A stretch of 64,000 bases of DNA from Anabaena sp. UHCC 0204 (lineage in GTDB: Bacteria > Cyanobacteriota > Cyanobacteriia > Cyanobacteriales > Nostocaceae). A program made the position numbers and the translations under genes. Location of the stretch: NCBI RefSeq assembly GCF_009711975.1, contig NZ_VIKW01000024.1, forward strand, positions 1 through 64,000, written 5' to 3'. Of this stretch, positions 1 through 8,737 are shown in pieces; positions within the stretch are counted from its first letter, which is position 1; every line of letters begins with the position of its first letter. The notes beneath the pieces are model-generated. The model was given only the letters and a program-made list of their open reading frames with translations. It made no database searches and was not told where the DNA came from.

Positions 1-354
1 CTAACTTTTGCCTGGAATGCGATTCTTACGGAGAGCTTCGCTATAGCTCTGTTCTTTTTCCTAATAGGAATTATACAAGATGAGCAAAGCACAAAATTTT
101 GATGGTAAATACCTCAATCAGTTGATATTGCGTCGCTTGAAAACCTTTTATTAATAGGAAAACTCGGAGATTGACAGAAGAGAGTTATAGCCGTTTCAGA
201 TCAAACACGCCACAAAAATCAATCGCATAGTGAAGTCTGGTAATGGTTTTTATCCTTTTCATGTGTGGCACGTTTAACGTTTGATTTGATTGCAATTTGC
301 TGTAAATTGTTGCGATAATTTTGACAATGCCTTAATTAATTGCATTAGTTTAGT
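1..354. other. Intergenic stretch, no gene seen
   Basis: No supportable coding region. Around 20-60 there is a degenerate copy of the cyanobacterial repeat that reads like tacggagagcttcgctat, the same family as the copies near 43620 and 45340. The rest is AT-rich. The minus-strand VOC gene ends at 355, so this is its 3' flank. Confidence 0.6.
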
Positions 355-786
355 CTAAATTTTATCTCCAATGCCCGTATATTCGGCACTACCGAAAATT
401 GCATCTGGGTAGTGATAATACTTAAATTCTATTAAGTTATAAAAGGGGTCTTCTAAAAAGAAAGTACGATGTTCTAGAAGAGTATCAACAAAACGGTTTT
501 TTGGTTCTTCTCGAAAATTTAGCTGTTTGATTTGCACCCTTAATAGTAAATTTTGCCAATCTTCTTCTGTAGTAAAAATTAAGCCAAAATGTCTGGGATA
601 AATTGTTTTCTGAGGTACTAGGATATTTTTAGTAATGTGGGCTACTAATTGATGCCCATAAAGATTGAGAATTAAAGCATGGGAATTTTCACGTCCGGGT
701 ATGCAACCTAAACCATCAACATAATAGGCTTTGGCTTGAGGAATATCAGTAACAGGAAAAGCAAGGTGGAATAAAATCTTGTTCAT
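355..786 (-). CDS. VOC (glyoxalase/dioxygenase) superfamily protein
   Basis: A 143-residue protein with the single-module VOC layout: the opening FHLAFPVTDI strand followed by AKAYYVDGLGC, and the closing strand LEDPFYNLIEFKYY with the conserved Glu typical of a metal ligand. Such proteins bind a divalent metal and act in glyoxalase, dioxygenase or resistance reactions, but the substrate cannot be read from sequence. Start is ATG at 786. It stands alone; the next gene is divergent and 255 bp away. Family call is firm, function open. Confidence 0.8.
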   Translation of the reverse strand: MNKILFHLAFPVTDIPQAKAYYVDGLGCIPGRENSHALILNLYGHQLVAHITKNILVPQKTIYPRHFGLIFTTEEDWQNLLLRVQIKQLNFREEPKNRFVDTLLEHRTFFLEDPFYNLIEFKYYHYPDAIFGSAEYTGIGDKI

Positions 787-1041
787 AATTAGAGTTTGCT
801 AAAAAGTCTTTTAGTTAGGGATAGGAGTCAGGAGTATGGCTTACGCCACGCTGCGCTATCAGAAAGAAGAAGGAGATCCGAATAGTATCGAATCTGGGTT
901 ATTAAGCGTTGTTAATTGTTAAATGTCAATTTTGATTGATTTATTTAGGTTTTTACTTTATTAAGCAAGACCTAATTAGAGTGAGTATATAGCAGTTTTA
1001 TCTGATAACATTATGGCAAAAATACTCAGGATTTATCGCTT

Positions 1042-1800
1042 ATGTTATCTTTAATAGATTCTGTTAATCCCTGGTTAATGGGAGTAGGCTTAAATGCAAT
1101 TTTACTAGGAATAGTCGCAATTATTCCCAAAAAGTTGCTTACTCCCGCAGGTATATTGAATGCTGGGTTATTAGGAATAATCATTTGGGGAACATTAGGT
1201 TGGCAAGGATACCTAGTAGTAGTGTTTTATTTTATTGTCGGTTCAGGGGTAACACGCATTGGTATGGTAGAAAAAGAAGCCGCAGGAATTGCGGAAAAGC
1301 GTGCCGGTGCAAGAGGTCCAGAAAACGTTTGGGGTTCAGCATTAATAGCGGCTTTGTGTGCCTTGGGAGTCTTGTTTTTACCGAGTTTTAAATATTTACT
1401 ATGCTTGGGTTATGTTGCCAGTTTTAGCACTAAACTCTCGGATACAACTGCGAGTGAAGTTGGTAAAGCTTATGGTAAAAGCACTTTTTTAATTACGACA
1501 CTGCAACCAGTTCCTAGAGGTACAGAAGGGGCGGTAAGTTTAGAAGGAACTTTAGCTGGTATGGTAGCATCAATAGCGATCGCTCTCATTGGTTGGGGAG
1601 TAAATTTAATTAATCCCCTTGGTATTGTTTGGTGTATACTAGCAGCATTTATCGCTACCAATTTAGAAAGTGTCATTGGTGCAACTTTGCAATCTCAATA
1701 TACTTGGCTTACCAATGAAGTTGTCAATGTTTTTAATACCCTAATTGGGGCAATTGTAGCAATCATACTGGCATTAATTTACCAAAGTATCTTTGTTTAA
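1042..1800 (+). CDS. DUF92/TIGR00297 membrane protein, possible phytyl-phosphate kinase (VTE6-like)
   Basis: A 252-residue polytopic membrane protein with about six hydrophobic segments and the conserved DUF92 core around residues 70-100 (GSGVTRIG, then KRAGARGPENVWGSA) and TTLQPVPRGTEGAVSLEG near 150-170. DUF92 includes plant VTE6, the phytyl-phosphate kinase that recycles chlorophyll-derived phytol to phytyl diphosphate for tocopherol and phylloquinone, and its Synechocystis homologue. A role in phytol salvage in the thylakoid or cytoplasmic membrane is therefore likely, inferred from family only. Length is normal. It is monocistronic with a hairpin terminator 27 bp downstream. Confidence 0.8.
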   Translation: MLSLIDSVNPWLMGVGLNAILLGIVAIIPKKLLTPAGILNAGLLGIIIWGTLGWQGYLVVVFYFIVGSGVTRIGMVEKEAAGIAEKRAGARGPENVWGSALIAALCALGVLFLPSFKYLLCLGYVASFSTKLSDTTASEVGKAYGKSTFLITTLQPVPRGTEGAVSLEGTLAGMVASIAIALIGWGVNLINPLGIVWCILAAFIATNLESVIGATLQSQYTWLTNEVVNVFNTLIGAIVAIILALIYQSIFV

Positions 1801-1826
1801 TTATTAACACAAATCAAACTTCAAGT

Positions 1827-1855
1827 AGGTTGGGTTGACAGATGTTACCCAACCT
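1827..1855 (+). terminator. Rho-independent-type terminator after the DUF92 gene
   Basis: Perfect 9-bp stem AGGTTGGGT / ACCCAACCT with an 11-base loop, followed by a T-rich run. The stem sequence belongs to the widespread aggttgggt repeat family also seen at 16388 and 24033. Confidence 0.65.
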
Positions 1856-2074
1856 TATTATTTTTGTCATCCTGTTTACAGATTTTAAAATAGTGATCAT
1901 CTAGAATCATTTAGTTTACCTTTTATCAGAAAATAGCATATTTCATTACCAGATATTAATTACATATTTAATTTATCGAATCTTTATTATTGCTAGAGAT
2001 CATTTCCTACTGTTTTCTCTATTATTTAATGGAAAGTCTTATAGATGTTTTAGTATTATCCTCAGAATTACTTC

Positions 2075-2833
2075 ATGGAATCTTCATCTTTTCTGACTGT
2101 CAATGACCAAGAAATAGCCCTAGCTGAAGTAGTCAAATACCTGCAAATATCTGGTAAATTGGGGAATTTCATTAGTGATGTCTTACGTCAGCACGTAATT
2201 GCACAAGAAATTAGTAACAGGGCAGAAATCGAAGTTAGTTCTGCATTAATTGAACAAACAATTATTGATTTCCGTCTCAAAAACCAATTAACAGATGCAC
2301 AAAAATTCCAAGAATGGCTAACAAGCAATGGTACAGATTATACAACTTTTCATACATCTATTACCTTTAGTTTTCAATTAGAAAAACTCAAAGCATTAGT
2401 CACAGAATCCAAATTACCAGAATACTTTATTGAAAAGAAGATTTATTTAGATAGAGTTGTACTTTCCAGGATTCTAGTTGATAGTCGAGAACTAGCAGAA
2501 GAACTACAAACTCAAATTGAAGAAGGTAGTAGTTTTGAACAACTAGCAAAAGAGTATTCATTAGCAGATGAACGAGTCTTTAATGGCATGATGGGACCGA
2601 TTAGTCGGGGAACTATACCGGACATTTTACGTGCGGCTGTAGACGCAACTACCCCCGGAAAATTAATCAATCCCATAGAAATAGAAGGACGATTTGCTTT
2701 ATTCAGATTAGAACAAATTCTTCCAGCATCTTTAGAAGATCCTCAATTACAACAATCATTAAAAAATGAATTATTTGAGAAATGGTTAGGAGAGAAAATT
2801 CAAAGCCTGACAGTCAAAATTCAAGTGAATTAA
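2075..2833 (+). CDS. PpiC/parvulin-type peptidylprolyl isomerase (SurA-like)
   Basis: 252 residues. An all-alpha N-terminal SurA/trigger-like region (residues 1-120) precedes a parvulin domain at about 125-225: VVLSRILVDSRELAEEL, SFEQLAKEYSLA, MGPISRGTIPDILRAAV, and FALFRLEQI at the end. No signal peptide is visible, so it probably acts in the cytoplasm or is delivered with its partner. It overlaps the ABC exporter gene by 52 bp, indicating translational coupling; PpiC proteins next to peptidase-type ABC exporters are usual in cyanobacteria and may fold or hand over the substrate. The substrate is unknown; no leader peptide gene was found nearby. Confidence 0.85.
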   Translation: MESSSFLTVNDQEIALAEVVKYLQISGKLGNFISDVLRQHVIAQEISNRAEIEVSSALIEQTIIDFRLKNQLTDAQKFQEWLTSNGTDYTTFHTSITFSFQLEKLKALVTESKLPEYFIEKKIYLDRVVLSRILVDSRELAEELQTQIEEGSSFEQLAKEYSLADERVFNGMMGPISRGTIPDILRAAVDATTPGKLINPIEIEGRFALFRLEQILPASLEDPQLQQSLKNELFEKWLGEKIQSLTVKIQVN

Positions 2834-5448
2834 AAGATATCAATCATCAACTTTTACCAATAAATGTGTTAAATAATTTACCCTGGAATGAACCGCCCCT
2901 ATCCTGGCTAAATGCTGAAGAACAAAGCGAATTAAAACAGCAAGCGGATATTCGTCACTATAAACTTGGCGAAAAAATTTGGTCACAAGAACTAGGATAT
3001 GAACAGTTTGTAATTGTCACTGGTAAAGTGCGTTTACGTGAAGAAGGAGAAAGTAAAACTGTCGCAACTTTACAAACAGGAAATTGGTTTGGTGACTGTC
3101 AACAATTATTTGTTAATTGTAAAGCTGTGGCTGCTAGTAAGGAAGTAGTAGTAGTGTGCTGGAATGCGGAACTATGGAAAAAGTTTATCAATCCTCAACT
3201 TGATGAATTTTGGAAAAGTTCAACAGATAAACAGCAGAAAGAAACCTTTTTACCATTTCCTAATTCCCCTATTTCTCCACTACCTTCAACACCTCCTCAA
3301 CCGATAATTTCTAACTATCCCTTTGTGGGAAGTGGGAATACAGGTGCTGCTTGTTTAACAATGGTGGCGCAATATTTACAAAATCCTGTGCAGTTGGAAT
3401 GGGTACAACGTCAATTGCGGGGACAAAAGCCCAAAAATCTAGTAGAAGCAGCGGAAAAAGTCGGCTTAGTTTTGCGAAAATTACAGGTTAATTGGCGGGA
3501 ATTACGTCAATTATCTTTTCCGGCTTTGTTGTTGTGGAATCAAGCCAATCAAGAGGGAGAAAACTCACAATTAAAATGGGTTGTGGCTTATGGAATGAAA
3601 GGTAATTATTTAATTATTGCTAATCCCCAAAATCCTGATTATATTTGTGAACAATTACCCCAATCTGTGGTAGAAAATTGTTGGGATGGTACATTATGGC
3701 AAACTGAATTAGTTTCCCAACAAGAGAAATTTAATTTATCTTGGTTTACTCCCGCAGTTTGGAAATATCGGGGTTTATTAGGTGAGGTTTTATTAGCTTC
3801 ATTTACCTTACAATTATTGGGTTTAGCTTCACCATTAATTACCCAAGTCATCATTGATAAAGTGATGGTACAGGAGAGTTTAGCCACATTAGATGTCATG
3901 GCGATCGCTCTCTTGCTAGTGGCGACATTTGAATCTATTCTAGGTATGCTGCGGCTATTCATATTTACCCACACCGCCCGACGTTTAGATTTGAGTTTAT
4001 CAGCCCAACTTTTTCGCCATTTAATGCGTTTACCCTTGGCTTATTTTGAGTCACGGAGAGTGGGCGATACAGTTGCTAGAGTCCAGGAATTAGAACAAAT
4101 TCGTCAATTTCTTACAGGTACAGCTTTAACAGTAATTCTTGACAGTATCTTTGCTGTAGTGTATCTAGGATTGATGTTTTATTACAACATTCCCCTGACA
4201 TTTGTAGCCTTAGCCGTATTACCATTGTTTGCGACTTTAACCATTGTTGCTACCCCAATTTTACGTAATTGGCTAAATGAAACCTTTAACCGTAGTGCGG
4301 ACAGTCAATCATTTTTAGTAGAGACAGTCACCGGCATCCATTCAGTTAAAGCCCATGCAGCAGAACCAGTAGCTAGAGAACGCTGGGAAGGCTTATTTGC
4401 TCGTTTTATTCGCACCAGTTTTAAAGCTTCAACTACATCTAATATTAGTAGTAATATTGGTGACTTTCTCACTAACTTTTCTACCTTATTAATTTTGTGG
4501 TTTGGGGCAAAATTAGTAATCGATCAACAACTTACCATTGGTCAATTAATCGCCTTTCAAATGTTATCAGGACGAGTAACAAGCCCCCTACTAAGATTAG
4601 TCCAGTTGTGGCAAAATCTCCAACAAGTGCTACTATCAGTAGATAGAATTGGTGATATTCTCAATGCTGCCCCAGAGACAGAAGCAGGAACAGGTTTAGT
4701 ATTACCATCCCTCAAAGGTGAAGTTAATTTTGAGCAAGTTTTCTTTCGCTATAATGCCAACACTGAACCAGTCTTAAAAGGAATTTCATTTAATGTTGAA
4801 CCAGGACAATTTGTAGGCATTGTTGGACGGAGCGGTTCAGGAAAAAGTACCCTTTCCAAAATTATCCAAAGACTTTACCAAATTGAATCAGGACGTATCC
4901 TCATTGATGGTTTTGATATCAAAAGTGCTGACTTAGCATCTTTACGACAACAAATAGCTGTAGTTCTCCAAGAAGACTTTTTATTTAATGGTACAATCTT
5001 GGAAAATATCACTTTAGGAAATCCAGATATTAGCGCCGAACAAGTTGTAGAAGCAGCCAGATTAGCAGTAGCCCATGACTTCATTAGTCAACTACCTTAC
5101 GGTTACGAAAACAACGTTGGTGAAAGAGGTACAGCATTATCAGGAGGACAAAGACAACGCATAGCATTAGCCCGATTATTTCTAGCTTCTGCACCAATTC
5201 TCATATTAGATGAAGCCACCAGTGCCTTAGATAGTGAAACCGAACAACAAGTATTACAAAACCTGAAAAATGTTTCCACAAACCGCACCGTCTTCTTAAT
5301 TGCCCATCGTTTTGCCCCTCTCAAACGTGCTGATTTAATATTAGTCATGGAAAAAGGTGTAATAGCCGAACGAGGAACACATTTAGAACTCTTAAAACAA
5401 AAAGGTTTGTATTGGTCACTTTATCAAAGACAACAGGCAAACATCTAA
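2782..5448 (+). CDS. Type I secretion ABC exporter with CNB-like and degenerate C39-like domains
   Basis: 888 residues. Order: a cyclic-nucleotide-binding-like beta domain (about 45-135), a peptidase C39-like domain (about 175-310), a six-helix ABC membrane domain (about 330-600) and an ATPase domain with Walker A GRSGSGKST, signature LSGGQRQR, Walker B ILILDEATSALD and the H-loop LIAHR. The C39 catalytic Cys position reads NTGAACL instead of DCGxACL, the His position is Lys (KWVVAYG) and the Asp position is Asn (IANPQN). The domain should therefore bind but not cleave its substrate, as in HlyB. Overlap with ppiC suggests one transcript. The layout recalls HetC-type exporters of heterocyst formers, but no hetP lies beside it, so I do not assign hetC. 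The start at 2782 is the only ATG before residue 190. Confidence 0.85.
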   Translation: MVRRENSKPDSQNSSELKDINHQLLPINVLNNLPWNEPPLSWLNAEEQSELKQQADIRHYKLGEKIWSQELGYEQFVIVTGKVRLREEGESKTVATLQTGNWFGDCQQLFVNCKAVAASKEVVVVCWNAELWKKFINPQLDEFWKSSTDKQQKETFLPFPNSPISPLPSTPPQPIISNYPFVGSGNTGAACLTMVAQYLQNPVQLEWVQRQLRGQKPKNLVEAAEKVGLVLRKLQVNWRELRQLSFPALLLWNQANQEGENSQLKWVVAYGMKGNYLIIANPQNPDYICEQLPQSVVENCWDGTLWQTELVSQQEKFNLSWFTPAVWKYRGLLGEVLLASFTLQLLGLASPLITQVIIDKVMVQESLATLDVMAIALLLVATFESILGMLRLFIFTHTARRLDLSLSAQLFRHLMRLPLAYFESRRVGDTVARVQELEQIRQFLTGTALTVILDSIFAVVYLGLMFYYNIPLTFVALAVLPLFATLTIVATPILRNWLNETFNRSADSQSFLVETVTGIHSVKAHAAEPVARERWEGLFARFIRTSFKASTTSNISSNIGDFLTNFSTLLILWFGAKLVIDQQLTIGQLIAFQMLSGRVTSPLLRLVQLWQNLQQVLLSVDRIGDILNAAPETEAGTGLVLPSLKGEVNFEQVFFRYNANTEPVLKGISFNVEPGQFVGIVGRSGSGKSTLSKIIQRLYQIESGRILIDGFDIKSADLASLRQQIAVVLQEDFLFNGTILENITLGNPDISAEQVVEAARLAVAHDFISQLPYGYENNVGERGTALSGGQRQRIALARLFLASAPILILDEATSALDSETEQQVLQNLKNVSTNRTVFLIAHRFAPLKRADLILVMEKGVIAERGTHLELLKQKGLYWSLYQRQQANI

Positions 5449-5491
5449 AGTAAACTCTCTCCGACTCTGCGGCTCTGCGTCAAAAAAGAGT

Positions 5492-6460
5492 TTAATCCAA
5501 AACATTCAAACCCAAAGCAACAGCCCCCCATAAAGGTGCATCATCACCCAACAATGCTCGCACAACCTCAAAATTCACCTCTGGTAGTGCAGTTTCTCTA
5601 GCTACTTTTCGCACCACATTCCAGAAATTATCCCCAGCTTTGGTAACACCACCACCTAAAACAAACCGTTGGGGATTCATGAGATTGGCTACATTACCAA
5701 TACCTACGCCCAAAGCCCAAGCGCCCCTATATAATACCTCTTGTGCCATTTCATCCCCATAAGCGGCTGCGGCACTGACGACCTTTCCTGTGATTAAATT
5801 GAGGTCATTTCCTATCAAATACCTGAGTATATCACCCCTGCCTTTACCGTCAGCACTGGGGGGTTCGTTCTCCAACATTTCGCGGGCATTTTGCGCCATA
5901 TATGGACCAGAAGCTAAACGTTCTACACAGCCCCGTTTTCCACATAAGCATATTGGTCCTCTAGGATCTACAACTATATGACCTATTTCTCCTGCCATGC
6001 CTAATGATCCTCGCCAGGGCTTGCCATCAAGTATCCAGCCTCCACCTACTCCTGTACTAATAGTAATGTAAAATAGGCTGTCATATCCTTGCCCCGCCCC
6101 AAAACGGTGTTCACCAATAGCAGCAACATTAGCATCATTGTCTATACTGGCAGGTACGTGATAATCTTCTTCAAGTAGTTGTTTAAGAGGAACATTTTCC
6201 CAGCCAGGAACGTGATGAGATAATCGGACTAAACCTGTAGTTGCATCCACTGGTCCACCAAAGCTGACACCAATGGCATCCGCTTTCTTTCCTTGTAACA
6301 CAGATTTGATGAGCGATCGCATAATTTCTAAATCACTCAAAGCATCAGCATTTGCAGGTGAAAAACGTGATTCATGATCCAACCACTCCTTCGCACCAGC
6401 CTTGACTGTCGCGGCTGCCAACTTTGTCCCACCAAAATCCAGAGCTAAGATTAATGTCAT
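5492..6460 (-). CDS. ROK-family sugar kinase (glucokinase-like)
   Basis: 322 residues, full length for a ROK kinase. The N-terminal phosphate-binding loop is LALDFGGTKLAAA. The ROK signature lies near 130-185: the GVGGGWIL strand, GEIGHI with the zinc His, and the zinc cluster CLCGKRGCVE. The C-terminal GGGVTKAGDNFW loop is the second ATP site. The likely reaction is phosphorylation of glucose or a related hexose; exact sugar not determinable. No N-terminal HTH, so it is a kinase rather than a NagC/XylR repressor. Convergent with the ABC exporter, 43 bp apart, the gap holding a degenerate tctgcggctctgcgt repeat. Confidence 0.85.
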   Translation of the reverse strand: MTLILALDFGGTKLAAATVKAGAKEWLDHESRFSPANADALSDLEIMRSLIKSVLQGKKADAIGVSFGGPVDATTGLVRLSHHVPGWENVPLKQLLEEDYHVPASIDNDANVAAIGEHRFGAGQGYDSLFYITISTGVGGGWILDGKPWRGSLGMAGEIGHIVVDPRGPICLCGKRGCVERLASGPYMAQNAREMLENEPPSADGKGRGDILRYLIGNDLNLITGKVVSAAAAYGDEMAQEVLYRGAWALGVGIGNVANLMNPQRFVLGGGVTKAGDNFWNVVRKVARETALPEVNFEVVRALLGDDAPLWGAVALGLNVLD

Positions 6461-7197
6461 ATAATTTAAGAATAGGTAATTTAGGAAACAACCATCAAGT
6501 ATCCACCATTATTACTTAATAGCAATTGCGCTGTCGTTCATTAAGAAACCATCTTCACTGTCTGGATATAAAATATTTCTGTATTAATTATTTTTGTAAC
6601 ATATAGGCAACCTAATTTATTACATTTGCAAATCCAATCCTACCGATGCTAAATTTTTGCTATTTTAGATAATATTAAGTTTTATGAAAGATAAATTAAT
6701 CTAAAGATATATTTTTGTAGAATTTATCTAAATAATCAAAATAGTTGCTTTAAAAATTGAGTTAGGTTAGAGTCGAAATACATGACCGCATAAAAATAAA
6801 GTCTCCAGTATTTATATTTTTTTCATAAATAATTGAGAATATTTCGCAATATGAATAAATTAAGCTATAATTTAAAAGCTAGTGAATGTAAACAATTGAT
6901 TGTACAAACAAAAGATAAAATTTGCTATTTAAGATCATTTAGAGAAAACATGAAAAAATAATTTAAATTTCAGAATTCAGCATTTAATAATACTGATTGC
7001 CAAAGTCTGAAATGAAAACCAGCTAGTCTAGAAATTCCCTATATCAATTGACCAGAAAATCAGCATTCTCAAATATTACATTTTTTTAAAGAGGATTTAT
7101 TTAACCGGAAAAACTTTAAAAAATCAGAATTTGATAAAGTGCTTACCTAGCTTTTTCCTAACCATTTCCCATAAAATCTATCATTGAGTAAGTGTAC
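6461..7197. other. AT-rich intergenic region, no gene seen
   Basis: 737 bp between two divergent genes, very AT-rich with stop codons in all frames. It must hold the promoters of the ROK kinase and of the sucrase/ferredoxin-like gene. I see no clear NtcA palindrome (GTA-N8-TAC), no tRNA and no repeat family. Confidence 0.5.
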
Positions 7198-8172
7198 ATG
7201 AATAATTTTTTCTGTGCTGATCATTCACGACAAATACAAGAAGATGTAATTGGTAGTGCTACCAACTATCAGACTTATATTTTAGTAGAATGTCCTACAC
7301 CTTGGGCTTATGAAGCTTTCAATTCTAAATGGGTTCCAGATAACTTAAGAAGTTTAGTAGAAGATATCCAACGTGCTAAACTACCAATTCGCTTTTTACT
7401 AATTGCTAATGATGAATCTCATCAGGTAGAAGAAACAACCTTATTAATTTATCAACAGCAAGAGGGACTGAGTAGCGGATATCAGAAACAGGAATTTAAA
7501 TTACCAAATATTGAACAAGTAGCAGGAGTTGTTAGTAAATATTTAGCTGGTGTGACTACTGATTATGAAATAACATCTAGCATCACCAGAGATATATTAA
7601 TATGTACTCATGGTAGCCATGATCAATGCTGTGCAAGATATGGCAATCCTTTTTATTTTTATGCTCAAAAAACGGTTTCTGATTTACAGTTAAATCATGT
7701 CAGAATGTGGAGATCAAGTCACTTTGGTGGACATAGATTTGCTCCCACGGCTATAGATTTTCCCCAAGGAAGATATTACGGAGTTCTTGATCAAGATGCC
7801 TTTAAATCAATTCTCACCCAGACTGGGGATATACAATGTTTGAATAAAGTTTATCGTGGTTGGGGAATCTTGCCAAATCCGCTACAAATTTTGGAAAGAG
7901 AACTCATGCTTCGCTTAGGTTGGGATTGGTTTAACTATAAGGTAACAGGTAAAATTCTAGAAAAAAGCTTAGATAATAATACGATTCTTGGAGAATTAAG
8001 TTTTGAACAACCTTCAGGTGATCTCTACACTTATCAAGCAAAACTTGTAAAAGATCCTGTGAAAACACAAACAGTCAAAGGTTCTTGTCATGCTTCACAA
8101 GAGATAGTATGTGTGAAATATGCTGTATCTCATCTTTGGCTTGTAGCGAAGAAAGTCGCAACTTATAGTTAA
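7198..8172 (+). CDS. Sucrase/ferredoxin-like family protein (thioredoxin-fold [2Fe-2S] type)
   Basis: 324 residues. The C-terminal half has the family core: ILICTHGSHDQCCARYG (Cys and paired His/Cys), followed by VRMWRSSHFGGHRFAPT with two conserved His and the YYGVLD strand. These Cys and His residues are the presumed [2Fe-2S] ligands of the thioredoxin-like ferredoxin fold found in Apd1/Aim32-type proteins. The name sucrase is historical; no sugar activity is implied. I use ATG 7198 rather than the GTG two codons upstream. Solitary gene; cellular role unknown. Confidence 0.8.
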   Translation: MNNFFCADHSRQIQEDVIGSATNYQTYILVECPTPWAYEAFNSKWVPDNLRSLVEDIQRAKLPIRFLLIANDESHQVEETTLLIYQQQEGLSSGYQKQEFKLPNIEQVAGVVSKYLAGVTTDYEITSSITRDILICTHGSHDQCCARYGNPFYFYAQKTVSDLQLNHVRMWRSSHFGGHRFAPTAIDFPQGRYYGVLDQDAFKSILTQTGDIQCLNKVYRGWGILPNPLQILERELMLRLGWDWFNYKVTGKILEKSLDNNTILGELSFEQPSGDLYTYQAKLVKDPVKTQTVKGSCHASQEIVCVKYAVSHLWLVAKKVATYS

Positions 8173-8737
8173 TTGAAATATGCTGTAAGTAGGTGAACAG
8201 AAAAAAACCGCAATATGTAACGAAAAGTAAAATCTCCCAAAACCTCTTTCCTGCGATGCACTGAGCTTGTCGATAGCGTAGCGTGGCGTAAGCCATAGTG
8301 TTCCCTTCCCATAACGACAATTTTTAACGCCAACCTACTTATGTATAAATATAGACTATAGTCAGTAAGGGTTTAGTAATGCTAAACCCTATTTTGTATA
8401 CTTCTTTGAAGTTGAACCAACTTTTCATGAATATGAGATAATCTATAGCATTATTTACAAAGCTAATCATTAGACATTTCCGGTATAAGGATGTAGAGAC
8501 GCTCTATAGATAGGGATTCTCGGCTCTGGGTTTTAAGTCACGCATATTTAATTTTCGGGGATGTTTATTTAAAATTTTTCAGTAAAATTACTATATACTT
8601 TACGGAAACAATCATGATATACGTAACTACGTATAGGGTAAGCAATCTTCACAAGACTTGTATTTCAAAAATCAAATAGGTATCCTGTAGAAGCATTACG
8701 TTCTCAATAAATCCATACATTTACTCAATATCCTAAC
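8173..8737. other. Intergenic region with repeats and a terminator, no gene seen
   Basis: 565 bp without a supportable gene. About 8255-8300 carries a repeat of the family cttgtcgatagcgtagcgtggcgtaagcc. A strong hairpin sits at 8368-8390. The remaining 350 bp upstream of the TolC-type gene is AT-rich. Confidence 0.5.
8368..8390 (+). terminator. Hairpin terminator
   Basis: 9-bp perfect stem AGGGTTTAG / CTAAACCCT with a 5-base loop followed by attttgta. About 200 bp downstream of the sucrase/ferredoxin-like gene, so it may end that transcript. Confidence 0.5.

Noticed and set aside
2782-5448. Naming the exporter hetC
   Set aside because: No hetP neighbour, the C39 site is dead, and alignment cannot be run here; similarity in domain order is not enough.
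7198-8172. Sucrose-cleaving enzyme
   Set aside because: Family name is historical; the sequence shows Cys/His Fe-S-type motifs and no glycosidase motif.
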